A stretch of DNA of 64,000 bases, from NCBI RefSeq assembly GCF_900111115.1, contig NZ_FOGD01000003.1:186001-250000 (forward strand), given 5' to 3'. Every line of letters begins with the position of its first letter. Within the stretch, counting starts at the first letter, position 1. The DNA is from Giesbergeria anulus (GTDB lineage Bacteria; Pseudomonadota; Gammaproteobacteria; Burkholderiales; Burkholderiaceae_C). Below, in pieces: positions 24,112 through 35,758 of this stretch. The notes under the pieces were generated by a model, which worked only from the letters and a program-made list of their open reading frames with translations, was not told the origin of the DNA and did no database searches. The position numbers and the translations under genes were made by a program.

Positions 24112-25452
24112 ATGACCACCGCTGCTGCACCGCGCCAACTGCATTTGGGCGCTTTTTTGTTTGGTGTCGGCCACCACATTGCTGCTTGGCGTCATCCCAA
24201 CGTAGACCCGGCTGCCGCTTTGCGCCCAGCCCACTATAAGCAACTGGCCCGCATTGCCGAATCGGGCCTGTTTGATGCCATCTTCAGTGCCGACACGATG
24301 GGCCTGCCCGGCACGCCCGCCGAGGCGCTGTCGCGCAACGTGCCGCCGCACCAGTTTGAACCGCTAGAGTTGCTCACCGCCTTGGCTGGTGTCACCGAGC
24401 GCATCGGGCTGGTGGGCACGGTTTCTACCACCTACCTGCCGCCCTACCATCTGGCGCGCAAGGTAGCCACGCTAGACCACCTGAGCGCAGGTCGCGCGGG
24501 CTGGAACCTCGTCACCTCTGGCTCTGACCCCGAAGCCCAACTGTTTGGCTTAGACCAACAAATTTCGCACGCCGACCGCTATGAACGCGCCCGCGAATAT
24601 GTCGATGTTGTTAAGGGGCTGTGGGATACCTTTGAAGACCAGCCCAACTTGTTTGATAAGGCCGCTGGCCGTTATTTTGATCCGGCCAAACTGCACCGCT
24701 TGGCGCACGATGGCAAATACTTTAAGGTACATGGTGCCCTGCAAAGCCAGCGCCCAGTGCAAGGCTACCCGGTGCTGGTGCAGGCAGGCTCCTCTGAAGA
24801 TGGGCAAGAACTGGCTGCCGCCACCGCAGAGTTGGTGTTTACCGCACACCAATCAGTCGAGAGTGCGCGCACGTTCTACGCTAGCCTCAAGGGCCGTTTG
24901 GCTGCGCATGGCCGCAGCCCCGATGCCCTGAAAATTTTGCCCGGCGTCTCGCCCGTAGTGGGCCGCACCGAGGCCGAAGCCCAAGAAAAATACGAGCAAC
25001 TGCAAGCGCTGATCGAACCTTCGGTGGGGTTGGGGTTGCTGTCGCATTTTGTTGGGGGCTTTGATTTCTCGCCGTATCCGCTCGATGGCCCAGTGCCCGA
25101 CTTGCCTCCCACTGAGGGCTGGCAAAGCCGCCAAGATTTGTTCTTGAAGTTGGCCCGCGAAGAAAACCTCACCCTACGCCAGCTCTACCAGCGCGTCGCC
25201 ACAGCACGCGGCCATTGGACAGTGGTGGGCACGCCCGAATCGGTGGCGGATCAACTGGAGCACTGGTTTACCACGGGCGCTGCCGATGGCTTCAACATCA
25301 TGGCCCCCACACTGCCTTTTGACTTGCAAGATTTTGTCGATCTGGTGATTCCAGAACTGCAACGGCGCGGATTATTCCGCACTGCCTATACCGGCCATAC
25401 CCTGCGCGAGCATTTGGGTTTGCCACGGCCTGCACACCCTGCCCAGCGCTAA
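24112..25452 (+). CDS. LLM-class FMN-dependent monooxygenase (NtaA/SnaA/DszA/DmoA family)
   Basis: A reduced-flavin-dependent monooxygenase of the bacterial luciferase superfamily. Members attack nitrilotriacetate, dibenzothiophene sulfone, dimethyl sulfide and related compounds. The 446-residue protein shows the family N-terminus LGAFLFGVGHHIAAWRHP, the ARIAESGLFDAIFSADTMG segment, the FMN-phosphate region around GRAGWNLVTSGS, and YPVLVQAGSSEDG. The C-terminal 'VVGTPESVADQLEHWFTTGAADGFNIM' is also typical. Start chosen at 24112 behind AGAGGGAG. A separate NADH:FMN reductase must supply FMNH2; none is adjacent. Being close to cysteine and sulfur genes hints at an organosulfur substrate, but the substrate cannot be read from sequence. 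Confidence 0.9.
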   Translation: MTTAAAPRQLHLGAFLFGVGHHIAAWRHPNVDPAAALRPAHYKQLARIAESGLFDAIFSADTMGLPGTPAEALSRNVPPHQFEPLELLTALAGVTERIGLVGTVSTTYLPPYHLARKVATLDHLSAGRAGWNLVTSGSDPEAQLFGLDQQISHADRYERAREYVDVVKGLWDTFEDQPNLFDKAAGRYFDPAKLHRLAHDGKYFKVHGALQSQRPVQGYPVLVQAGSSEDGQELAAATAELVFTAHQSVESARTFYASLKGRLAAHGRSPDALKILPGVSPVVGRTEAEAQEKYEQLQALIEPSVGLGLLSHFVGGFDFSPYPLDGPVPDLPPTEGWQSRQDLFLKLAREENLTLRQLYQRVATARGHWTVVGTPESVADQLEHWFTTGAADGFNIMAPTLPFDLQDFVDLVIPELQRRGLFRTAYTGHTLREHLGLPRPAHPAQR

Positions 25453-25461
25453 AAGGGCAAC

Positions 25462-25495
25462 GCTCAAGGTTCAGCCTACCCCCTGCACCTTGAGC
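25462..25495. terminator. Inverted repeat between convergent LLM and dciA genes
   Basis: GCTCAAGGT (25462-25470) pairs with ACCTTGAGC (25487-25495) around a 16-base loop. It straddles the end of dciA, whose stop codon is at 25471-25473. It is symmetrical and could serve both convergent transcripts, although the flanking T/A runs are short. Confidence 0.4.
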
Positions 25496-25782
25496 CGAAT
25501 GCTGCTGACCTCCCTGCCTTGGGCCTGCAAGCGGGCCTGAAAGGTGGGTAGCAACTGGCGTAGCTTGGCCGCCACGGCATTGTTTTTGACCACCAAACAC
25601 CAGTGGCCGCCCTCAATCGGCCCGGCCTGCACGCTGGGGCGCAGCAGCACCGGAATCAAGGGTTGAATGGCTTGTAGGCGCTCGCTAGACTCGCGCATCA
25701 ACGCCAGCAACGGGGCCAGTGTGGGCGCTTCTTCTGAGGCTTGCAGCAGCGTAACGGCATGGTGGCGGCGAACAGCGGTCAT
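25471..25782 (-). CDS. dciA: DciA-family (DUF721) replicative helicase loader/operator
   Basis: DciA interacts with DnaB helicase in bacteria that lack DnaC, and is normally encoded beside secA. This 103-residue protein shows the DUF721 core, with a basic N-terminus (VRRHHAVTLLQAS), LLRPSVQAGPIEGGHWCLVVKNNAVAAKLRQLLP and a short terminal strand. The length is typical of Comamonadaceae. Its ATG overlaps the stop of the HD-GYP regulator (ATGA), so it now depends on the kinase operon for translation. A broken copy of its first 30 codons remains next to secA at 29920-30009. This indicates that an insertion or duplication separated dciA from its usual place. Confidence 0.85.
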   Translation of the reverse strand: MTAVRRHHAVTLLQASEEAPTLAPLLALMRESSERLQAIQPLIPVLLRPSVQAGPIEGGHWCLVVKNNAVAAKLRQLLPTFQARLQAQGREVSSIRLKVQGVG

Positions 25783-26833
25783 TCTGGATGCTGATGGTTA
25801 ATAGCGAGGATCTCCGGCAGGTGTGCCAAAAAGCACGCTACTACCGCCGGATCAAAGTGACTGCCAGCGTTGTCGCGCACAAAGGCTATGGCATTGTCTA
25901 TCGTCCAAGGATTTTTGTAGGGCCGCGAAGAGGTCAGTGCATCGAACACATCAGCGACCGCCACAATGCGTCCGGATTGTGGAATCGCTTCGCCTGCCAG
26001 TCCGTTTGGATAGCCACTACCATCCCATTTTTCGTGGTGGCTTAGGGCGATTTCTCGCGATAGACGCAACAGTGCAGAATCATCATCGTCTAGCAATGCA
26101 GCACCGATAGTGGTGTGGGTATTGATGATTTGTCGCTCTTCTGGTTCAAACTTACCTGGTTTGAGTAGCACATGATCTGGGATGCCAATTTTGCCCAAGT
26201 CGTGCATGGGGCTGGCGTGCAACATCAGTTCGCTGTAAGCATCGCTCCAGCCCAACTTCTTTGCCAGCAGGGCTGAAACTTGGCTGACCCGAATGATGTG
26301 ATTACCGGTCTCGTTATCGCGATATTCTGCGGCACGGCCAAGGCATTGCACGATTTTCAAGCGCGTGCGCTCGAGTTCTTGGGTGCGCAGGCGCACCATC
26401 TCATCTAGCACCTCTTTCTGCTGGTACAGCATGCGGTGGCCCAGTTGTGCATCCAGCAAGTTGCGCACACGCATCAGCAGTTCAACGCGGTCAAAGGGTT
26501 TGCCGATAAAGTCGCGCGCGCCAGCAGATAGCGCCTTGAGCAGATAGTCGCGCCCATGCTGGGCTGTGAGGACAACAATCGGCGGTGCCAGCGGATCGTC
26601 TAAGTCCCTGAGTTGCTCCATCACTTGGTAGCCGTCAAGGTGCGGCATATTGATGTCGAGCAGGATCAGATCGGGACGTGCCTCGAGATAGCGGGCCAGC
26701 ACATCGCGCGCATCTTGAATCAGAATGCGCTGTTGGTAACCTTGGCTGGCCAGCATCTTGTCGAGCAGCTTGAGGTTGGCCGGTTCATCATCAATGATGA
26801 GAATACGGGCCTGATCGAGTAATAGTGCGGTGC

Positions 26834-26837
<4 letters not shown>
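25779..26837 (-). CDS. Response regulator with HD-GYP output (probable c-di-GMP phosphodiesterase)
   Basis: A 352-residue two-domain regulator. The receiver domain (residues about 10-130) has the acidic pair IIDDEP, the phospho-acceptor D61 in LDINMPHLDGY and a conserved Lys in GKPFDRVELL. The output domain (about 165-350) is a full HD-GYP phosphodiesterase, with HIIRVSQVSALLAKKLG, the HD pair in ASPMHDLGKIGIPDHVL and the signature HHEKWDGSGYPNGL. All metal ligands and the GYP triad seem intact, so it should hydrolyse c-di-GMP. The start at 26837 overlaps the stop of the hybrid kinase (ATGA), and its own stop overlaps dciA. It is the likely downstream partner of that kinase. Confidence 0.93.
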
Positions 26838-29512
<2,675 letters not shown>

Positions 29513-29526
29513 GTGCTAGTAGGCGG

Positions 29527-29691
29527 TTATTTGGTTTTGACATCCTCGTCGCCGTAAAGGACGGAGATTCCGGCTGCCAGACGGCGATGTCCCGCCGCGA
29601 AAATGTTGCCTGCTGCATTCACGTCGCGCTCGTGTATCGCCGCGCAATCGTTGCGCGTCCATTCTCTTATGCCAAATCCTGCTTGATCCTT
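29527..29691 (-). pseudogene. 3' remnant of an IS200/IS605-family TnpB (OrfB) gene
   Basis: Reading the minus strand from 29691 gives KDQAGFGIREWTRNDCAAIH, then ERDVNAAGNIFAAGHRRLAAG and a stop at 29527-29529. 'REW.C..C...HdRDvNAA.NI...G' is the standard C-terminus of TnpB proteins, covering the second half of the zinc ribbon and the final catalytic Asp region (here RDVNAA). Only about 54 codons survive of some 370-400. One of the expected ribbon cysteines is replaced (NDC). The fragment directly abuts a truncated receiver gene, so it marks an insertion followed by deletion. It cannot be active. Confidence 0.75.
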
Positions 29692-29692
29692 G

Positions 29693-29821
29693 GGCAAAGG
29701 CGTTGACTGTCGCTAAACCGGTTTCGACGTGGGTGACGGTATGCCCCTCGTGCTCAAGAAAGGCAATAACGAGGCTGGCAAGGGATTTGGAGTCGGAGTC
29801 TTTTGCGAAAAGGATACGCAT
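29693..29821 (-). pseudogene. Truncated CheY-like receiver gene
   Basis: The frame beginning at ATG 29821 reads MRILFAKDSDSKSLASLVIA followed by FLEHEGHTVTHVETGLATVNAF. This is the first beta strand, first helix and second strand of a response-regulator receiver domain. After about 43 codons the resemblance ends, at the junction with the TnpB remnant. The phospho-acceptor Asp and the rest of the domain are missing. The acidic pocket is also altered (FAKDSD instead of VDD). A fused 101-residue frame stays open to 29516 but its second half is out-of-frame TnpB sequence. Confidence 0.65.
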
Positions 29822-29919
29822 CGTTATCGATCTGTTACATCTTGAAATATTTTCGGTGACAAACCGCTAGTCGCCATGTGTGATACAGAAAAAATAAACA
29901 ACGGTAAGCCGCTGTTGCA

Positions 29920-30009
29920 CCATTGCAACGCCAGCAGCCGAGCCTGTGCTGGGGCTTGTTTCCAAGCTTGCACCAGCGTAACCGCATGGTGGCTGCGCAC
30001 ATGGGTCAT
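29920..30009 (-). pseudogene. Broken second copy of the dciA 5' end
   Basis: From ATG 30009 the minus strand reads MTHVRSHHAVTLVQAWKQAP then AQARLLALQW. This closely parallels the start of the intact dciA at 25782 (MTAVRRHHAVTLLQASEEAP...LLAL). The similarity is also plain at DNA level around the shared GCGTAAC.GCATGGTGGC stretch. Beyond about codon 30 the frame runs into unrelated sequence and stops at 29824. It sits divergently next to secA, the usual dciA position, so this is probably what is left of the original locus. The 380-bp region 29822-30202 otherwise shows no gene and should contain the secA promoter. Confidence 0.7.
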
Positions 30010-30202
30010 GGCAGTGCAAGGGTGTAAGGGGCGGGCAGAAGAAGGGCCGATTGTCGGCAGCTAAAATCAAACTTCTGGTGCCGTTAGACTCTCTCGTGCT
30101 GTCCACAGCTACAGTGCTGACTGGCACCACCCGACATCTTTATATCTTCACAGGGATTCGGACACCTTGCGGGCTTGGGCCTGCTCTGGTGTTCCCGCGC
30201 GC

Positions 30203-32977
30203 ATGGCCATCAACTTCCTCACCAAACTTTTCGGCAGCCGCAACGACCGGTTGCTCAAGCAGTACCGCAAGACCGTGGCACGCATCAATGCCCTAGAGCC
30301 AGAGTTAGAGAAGCTCGACGATGAGGCATTACGGGCCAAAACCGAAGCCTTCAAGCAGCGCGTGGCCCAAGGCGAATCGCTCGACGACCTGTTGCCCGAA
30401 GCCTTTGCTGTGGTGCGCGAAGGCTCCAAGCGCGTCATGAAGATGCGCCACTTTGATGTGCAATTGCTCGGCGGTATGGCTCTGCACTACGGCAAAATTG
30501 CCGAAATGCGCACTGGTGAGGGCAAAACCCTCACTGCGACGCTGCCGGTGTACCTCAACGCCCTGTCGGGGCAGGGCGTGCATGTTGTGACCGTCAACGA
30601 CTATTTGGCTAACCGCGATGCGCAGTGGATGGCCCGCCTGTACAACTTTTTGGGCCTCACGGTGGGTATCAACCTGCCCAATATGCAGCGCGAAGAAAAG
30701 CAAGATGCCTACGCCGCTGATATTACCTACGGTACCAACAACGAATACGGCTTTGACTACCTGCGCGACAACATGGTCTACGAATCGGTAGACCGGGTGC
30801 AACGCCAGCTCAATTACGCCATCGTCGATGAGGTCGATTCGATTCTGATTGACGAGGCGCGTACACCGCTGATCATCAGCGGCCAAGCCGAAGACCATAC
30901 CGCACTGTATCTGGCGATGAACCACGTCGTGCCGTTGCTCACGCGCCAAGAGGGCGAGGCCGACCCGCGCACTGGCGAGGGTGTGACCAAGCCCGGCGAC
31001 TTTACGCTGGACGAAAAATCGCACCAAGTCTTCTTGACCGAACAAGGCCACGAAACTGCCGAGCGCGTGCTGGCCGCCCAAGGCTTGCTGCCCGAAGGCA
31101 CCTCGCTGTACGACCCGGCCAATATCTCGCTGATGCACCACCTGTATGCAGCGCTGCGCGCCCACAACCTGTACAACCGCGATCAGCACTATGTGGTGCA
31201 AAACGGCGAGATCGTGATCGTGGATGAGTTTACCGGCCGCCTGATGGCGGGCCGCCGCTGGAGTGAGGGCCTGCACCAAGCCGTAGAAGCCAAGGAAGGC
31301 GTGGACATCCAAGCCGAAAACCAAACGCTGGCCTCTATCACCTTCCAAAATTATTTCCGTCTCTACAACAAGCTGTCGGGCATGACCGGCACCGCCGACA
31401 CCGAAGCCTACGAATTCCAAGAAATTTACGGCCTTGAAACGGTAGTGATTCCGCCCAATCAGCCCAGCAAGCGCGAAGACCAGCTCGACCGCGTTTACAA
31501 AACGACCAAAGAAAAGTACGACGCCGCCATCCAAGATATCCGTGAGTGCCATGAACGCGGCCAGCCGGTGCTGGTGGGCACCACGTCGATTGAAAACTCC
31601 GAAATCATCGACCAACTGCTGACGCAAGCTGGGCTGCCGCACCAAGTGCTCAATGCCAAGCAGCACGCCCGCGAGGCCGACATCATTGCTCAAGCAGGCC
31701 GCTCCGGCATGATTACCATTGCCACCAACATGGCTGGTCGTGGTACCGACATCGTGCTCGGTGGCAACATCGAAAAAGACATCGCCGCCATTGAACACGA
31801 CGAAGCACTAGACGCTGCTGCCAAAGCCACCCAAATTGAAGCCCTGCGTGCTGCTTGGAAGCAAGAAAACGACAAGGTCAAGGCCTTGGGTGGCCTGCGC
31901 ATCATTGCCACTGAGCGCCACGAATCGCGCCGCATTGACAACCAGTTGCGGGGCCGTTCGGGCCGCCAAGGCGACCCCGGTTCTTCGCGCTTCTATCTGA
32001 GCTTAGATGATGCGCTCATGCGTATCTTTGCCGGTGATCGGGTGCGCTCCATCATGGACCGCCTGAAGATGCCCGAAGGCGAAGCTATCGAGGCGGGTAT
32101 CGTCACGCGCAGCATTGAATCGGCCCAACGCAAGGTTGAGGCACGCAACTTTGACGTGCGCAAGCAACTGCTCGAATACGATGATGTGGCCAATGATCAG
32201 CGCCGCGTGATTTACCAGCAGCGCAACGAGATTTTGGATGCCCCGGCCCTGCACGATGTCATCCACGCCATGCGCGAAGATTGCTTTACCGACTTGGTAC
32301 GCCAGCATGTGCCCGCCGAATCGGTAGAAGAACAATGGAATCTGCCTGCCCTAGAGGCCACCCTGACCCAAGAATGGCAACTGCCACTGGAGCTGCGCAG
32401 CTTGGTCGAGGGTGCAGAATCGATCACCGATGAAGAGATTTTGGAAAGGGTGCTGGCTGCTGCCCATGCCGCATTCCAAGCCAAGGTCGATTTAGTGGGC
32501 GAAGACAACTTCACCCATTTTGAGCGCATGGTGCTCTTGCAAAACTTTGATTCCAACTGGCGCGACCACCTCAGCGCCTTGGACTATTTGCGCCAAGGTA
32601 TTCACCTGCGCGGTTATGCACAAAAGCAGCCAAAACAAGAATACAAGCGCGAAGCCTTCGAGCTGTTCCGCCAATTGATCGATACCGTCAAAACCGACGT
32701 CACCCGTACCTTGATGACGGTGCAGGTGCAGTCGCCCGCCCAAATCGAACAAGCTGCCGAAGACATGGAGCAGCGCGCCGAGCACATTGCCAACGTGACC
32801 TACACCGCGCCCACCGAAACCGGCGAGGCCCAGACCACGCTGGACGAAAGCACCGTGCCACACCTATCCAAGGCCGCCATGGTGGCAGCGGTAGCCGGTG
32901 CCCACATAGGTCGCAATGATCCCTGCCCTTGCGGTAGCGGTAAAAAATACAAGCAGTGCCACGGCAAACTGGCTTGA
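30203..32977 (+). CDS. secA: Preprotein translocase ATPase SecA
   Basis: The motor that pushes unfolded preproteins through SecYEG. The 924-residue protein has all domains: N-terminal [14 protein letters not shown], Walker A in MRTGEGKT (102-109), the DEAD-like motif [20 protein letters not shown], the preprotein cross-linking domain (about 225-380), and [12 protein letters not shown]. Then come [34 protein letters not shown] and the helical scaffold. The C-terminus ends in a SecB-binding zinc motif, [17 protein letters not shown] start it at ATG 30203 ([11 protein letters not shown]); an in-frame extension to 30167 is not conserved. Confidence 0.98.
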   Translation: MAINFLTKLFGSRNDRLLKQYRKTVARINALEPELEKLDDEALRAKTEAFKQRVAQGESLDDLLPEAFAVVREGSKRVMKMRHFDVQLLGGMALHYGKIAEMRTGEGKTLTATLPVYLNALSGQGVHVVTVNDYLANRDAQWMARLYNFLGLTVGINLPNMQREEKQDAYAADITYGTNNEYGFDYLRDNMVYESVDRVQRQLNYAIVDEVDSILIDEARTPLIISGQAEDHTALYLAMNHVVPLLTRQEGEADPRTGEGVTKPGDFTLDEKSHQVFLTEQGHETAERVLAAQGLLPEGTSLYDPANISLMHHLYAALRAHNLYNRDQHYVVQNGEIVIVDEFTGRLMAGRRWSEGLHQAVEAKEGVDIQAENQTLASITFQNYFRLYNKLSGMTGTADTEAYEFQEIYGLETVVIPPNQPSKREDQLDRVYKTTKEKYDAAIQDIRECHERGQPVLVGTTSIENSEIIDQLLTQAGLPHQVLNAKQHAREADIIAQAGRSGMITIATNMAGRGTDIVLGGNIEKDIAAIEHDEALDAAAKATQIEALRAAWKQENDKVKALGGLRIIATERHESRRIDNQLRGRSGRQGDPGSSRFYLSLDDALMRIFAGDRVRSIMDRLKMPEGEAIEAGIVTRSIESAQRKVEARNFDVRKQLLEYDDVANDQRRVIYQQRNEILDAPALHDVIHAMREDCFTDLVRQHVPAESVEEQWNLPALEATLTQEWQLPLELRSLVEGAESITDEEILERVLAAAHAAFQAKVDLVGEDNFTHFERMVLLQNFDSNWRDHLSALDYLRQGIHLRGYAQKQPKQEYKREAFELFRQLIDTVKTDVTRTLMTVQVQSPAQIEQAAEDMEQRAEHIANVTYTAPTETGEAQTTLDESTVPHLSKAAMVAAVAGAHIGRNDPCPCGSGKKYKQCHGKLA

Positions 32978-33006
32978 GCCACGGCGTCATAAAACCACTG
33001 CACAAT

Positions 33007-33028
33007 GGCACGGGCTTTGGCCCGTGTC
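33007..33028 (+). terminator. Hairpin between secA and argJ
   Basis: A nine-pair GC-rich stem (33007-33015 with 33020-33028, one G-T pair) with loop TTTG is followed by a pyrimidine-rich but not pure T tract. It may act as a weak terminator or as a processing point that separates secA from argJ. Confidence 0.45.
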
Positions 33029-33080
33029 GGCTTTGCCTCCCTTCTTTTCGCTTGGTTCGATTTCATTCAGGAAGCTCCCT

Positions 33081-34310
33081 ATGCCCGTGAATTTGTCTGC
33101 CCCTGTGGCCTCTGATCTGCTGTCGGTGGCCGGTGTGCGCATTGGCGTCACCGAAGCCGGTGTGCGCAAGGTCGATCGCAAAGACCTGACCGTGTTTTTG
33201 CTCGATGAAGGTGCCAGTGTGGCCGGTGTGTTCACCCAAAACCGCTTTTGTGCGGCCCCAGTGCAGGTCAGCCGCGAGCATTTGGCCGCAGGCCAAGGCA
33301 TCCGCGCGATGGTGATTAACACTGGCAATGCCAATGCTGGCACGGGCGCACAAGGGTTAGAGAACGCCCGTGCCACCTGCGCCGCACTGGCAGCACAACT
33401 GGATGTGGCACCAGCGCAAATCCTGCCGTTTTCTACTGGCGTCATCATGGAGCAGCTGCCGGTGGAGCGCATCACCGCCGCCTTGCCTGCCGCTTTGGCC
33501 GATGCCCAAGCCGCCCACTGGGGCCGTGCTGCCGAAGGCATCATGACCACCGACACCCTGCCCAAAGCCTACAGCCGTCAGGTAGAAATTGGTGGCAAAA
33601 CCATCACCATCACCGGCATCAGCAAGGGTGCGGGCATGATTCGCCCGAACATGGCTACCATGCTCGGCTTTTTGGCCACCGATGCGGCCATTGACCCAGC
33701 GCTGGTGCAGCCCTTGGTGAAAGCCTTGGCCGATGGCTCGTTCAACCGTGTCACCATTGATGGCGATACCAGCACCAATGACTCGTTTGTGCTGGTGGCT
33801 ACGCACCAAGCGGGTAATACAGCCATCACCAGCTTGGAGAGTGCTGAAGGCCAAGCCCTGCAAGCGGCCCTGCTGGATGTGGCGCAAAAGCTGGCCCAAG
33901 CCATTGTGCGCGATGGTGAAGGTGCCACCAAATTTATCACCGTGCGTGTGGAGGGTGGCAAAACTGGCGCAGAGTGCCGTCAAGTGGCCTACGCCATTGC
34001 CCACTCGCCGCTGGTCAAAACCGCCTTCTATGCCAGCGACCCGAACTTGGGCCGCATTTTGGCGGCAGTGGGTTACGCGGGCATTGACGACCTCGATCAA
34101 ACTGGCATCGACTTGTATTTGGACGATGTGCATGTCGCTATCAAGGGTGGCCGCAACCCTGCCTACCAAGAAGAAGACGGCCAGCGCGTGATGAAGCAAC
34201 AAGAAATCACTGTGCGCGTGCTGCTGGGCCGGGGCGAGGCGCAAGACACCGTTTGGACTTGCGACTTCAGCCACGAATACGTCACCATCAACGCCGATTA
34301 CCGCTCCTGA
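33081..34310 (+). CDS. argJ: Bifunctional glutamate N-acetyltransferase / amino-acid acetyltransferase ArgJ
   Basis: ArgJ recycles the acetyl group in arginine synthesis. It transfers it from N-acetylornithine to glutamate, and in bifunctional forms also uses acetyl-CoA. The 409-residue precursor cleaves itself into two chains at the conserved ATML motif, here between A192 and T193 in [11 protein letters not shown], making T193 the nucleophile. Other hallmarks are [48 protein letters not shown] and the C-terminal [14 protein letters not shown]. The start at 33081 follows AGGAAG. It supplies arginine, half of the cyanophycin made by the synthetases 20 kb downstream. Confidence 0.97.
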   Translation: MPVNLSAPVASDLLSVAGVRIGVTEAGVRKVDRKDLTVFLLDEGASVAGVFTQNRFCAAPVQVSREHLAAGQGIRAMVINTGNANAGTGAQGLENARATCAALAAQLDVAPAQILPFSTGVIMEQLPVERITAALPAALADAQAAHWGRAAEGIMTTDTLPKAYSRQVEIGGKTITITGISKGAGMIRPNMATMLGFLATDAAIDPALVQPLVKALADGSFNRVTIDGDTSTNDSFVLVATHQAGNTAITSLESAEGQALQAALLDVAQKLAQAIVRDGEGATKFITVRVEGGKTGAECRQVAYAIAHSPLVKTAFYASDPNLGRILAAVGYAGIDDLDQTGIDLYLDDVHVAIKGGRNPAYQEEDGQRVMKQQEITVRVLLGRGEAQDTVWTCDFSHEYVTINADYRS

Positions 34311-34340
34311 TCGCTTCGGCTTTGCCGGGTGCCTGCTGCT

Positions 34341-35276
34341 ATGACTTCTCCTTTGGATACCTTGATGGCCCGTGCCGAGCAACTGCTGGCACGCATTGAA
34401 ACCGTGCTGCCGCAGCCGCTATCGGCCCCGCCGGACTGGTCGGTAGCTGTGGCATGGCGCTACCGCAAGCGCAGCAGTGGTCACGCCACGCTGGAGCCGG
34501 TGCGCCATGTCAGTGGCATGGCGCTGCACGAGTTAAAAGAAATTGAGGTGCAAAAGGAAAAGATCGAGCGCAACACCCGGCAGTTTGTGACGGGCCGCAC
34601 CGCCAACAATGTGCTGCTGACGGGCGCGCGCGGCACGGGCAAATCCTCGCTGATTAAAGCCTGCCTGAATGCCTTTGCAGCGCAGGGTCTGCGCCTGATT
34701 GAGGTGGATAAGGCTGATCTGGTGGATTTGCCCGATATTGTCGATGTGGTTTGCAACCGCCCCGAAAAATTCATCATCTTCTGTGATGATCTGAGCTTTG
34801 AAGATGGCGAGCCGGGCTACAAGGCGCTGAAATCTATTTTGGATGGCTCGGTGGCGGCGGCTACGCCCAACGTGCTAATTTATGCCACCAGCAACCGGCG
34901 GCACCTGTTGCCCGAATACATGTCCGAGAACCTGAGTTACCAGCACACCGCCGATGGCGAAGTGCATCCGGGCGAAGGCGTCGAAGAAAAAATCTCCCTG
35001 TCTGAACGCTTTGGCCTGTGGGTCAGTTTTTACCCGTTCAGCCAAGAGGAATATTTGGCCATTGTGGCGCAGTGGCTCTCGGCCTTGGGTTTGGATGCCG
35101 CTGCCATTGCTGCTGCACGCCCCGAAGCACTGATTTGGGCGTTGGAGCGTGGCTCGCGCAGTGGCCGCGTGGCCTACCAGTTTGCCCGCGACTATGCCGG
35201 GCGCACAGACGCGCAAACCACCAGCCCGGCAGGTATTGCTGATGTGGCAGGGCTGGCAGAATCCAGCACCATTTAA
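34341..35276 (+). CDS. DUF815-family AAA ATPase
   Basis: A 311-residue P-loop ATPase of the widespread DUF815 family; its biological role is not established. Walker A is TGARGTGKSS (residues 94-103) and Walker B IIFCDDLSFED is near 145. Other features are the conserved LKSILDGSVAAATPNVLIYATSNRRHLLPEYM and a C-terminal 'GLWVSFYPFSQEEYLAIV' segment. The start is ATG 34341; GTG at 34329 is possible. It lies 30 bases after argJ and is commonly found between argJ and mutT in Burkholderiales. Confidence 0.92.
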   Translation: MTSPLDTLMARAEQLLARIETVLPQPLSAPPDWSVAVAWRYRKRSSGHATLEPVRHVSGMALHELKEIEVQKEKIERNTRQFVTGRTANNVLLTGARGTGKSSLIKACLNAFAAQGLRLIEVDKADLVDLPDIVDVVCNRPEKFIIFCDDLSFEDGEPGYKALKSILDGSVAAATPNVLIYATSNRRHLLPEYMSENLSYQHTADGEVHPGEGVEEKISLSERFGLWVSFYPFSQEEYLAIVAQWLSALGLDAAAIAAARPEALIWALERGSRSGRVAYQFARDYAGRTDAQTTSPAGIADVAGLAESSTI

Positions 35277-35299
35277 TTTGACCGTCTGAAAGCCTTGCC

Positions 35300-35758
35300 G
35301 TGAGCGATGCCAACCCCCTAGCCATCCCTGCGCGCCAACACACCGAGGTGGCCGTGGGCGTACTCCTGCGCCCCGATGGGGCGCTGCTGCTCTCCACCCG
35401 GCCTCCGGGCAAAGCCTATGCGGGCTACTGGGAGTTTCCGGGCGGCAAAATCGAAGCCGGTGAAACCGTAGAGCAAGCCCTGCGCCGCGAATTGATCGAA
35501 GAACTGGGCATCACCATAGGCCCGGCTGAAGTTTGGAAAGTGACGGAGCACGACTATCCCCATGCCTTGGTGCGCTTGCACTGGTGCAAGGTCTGGGATT
35601 GGACGGGCGAGTTCGAAATGCGCGAAGGCCAGGAAATGGCGTGGCAACAGTTGCCGCTGCAAGTGCGACCGGTGTTGCCCGGTGCCTACCCGGTGCTAGA
35701 GTGGCTGGCGCAAGAACGCGGCCAGCTGTTTGACTTGGCCGCCCTTCAGGCCGGGTAA
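35300..35758 (+). CDS. mutT: NUDIX hydrolase MutT (8-oxo-dGTP diphosphatase)
   Basis: MutT hydrolyses 8-oxo-dGTP to the monophosphate and so prevents A:T to C:G transversions. The 152-residue protein carries the complete Nudix box GGKIEAGETVEQALRRELIE followed by ELGI. Before it is PPGKAYAGYWEFPGG, as in authentic MutT. It has a GTG start at 35300, 23 bases after the DUF815 gene. The last 13 bases overlap the end of the convergent anmK gene. Confidence 0.93.
   Translation: MSDANPLAIPARQHTEVAVGVLLRPDGALLLSTRPPGKAYAGYWEFPGGKIEAGETVEQALRRELIEELGITIGPAEVWKVTEHDYPHALVRLHWCKVWDWTGEFEMREGQEMAWQQLPLQVRPVLPGAYPVLEWLAQERGQLFDLAALQAG

Noticed and set aside
30329-31798. 489-codon open frame antisense to secA
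   Set aside because: Same codon-bias artefact; composition (His/Val/Gln-rich) fits the complement of secA codons and no ribosome-binding site or homology is visible.
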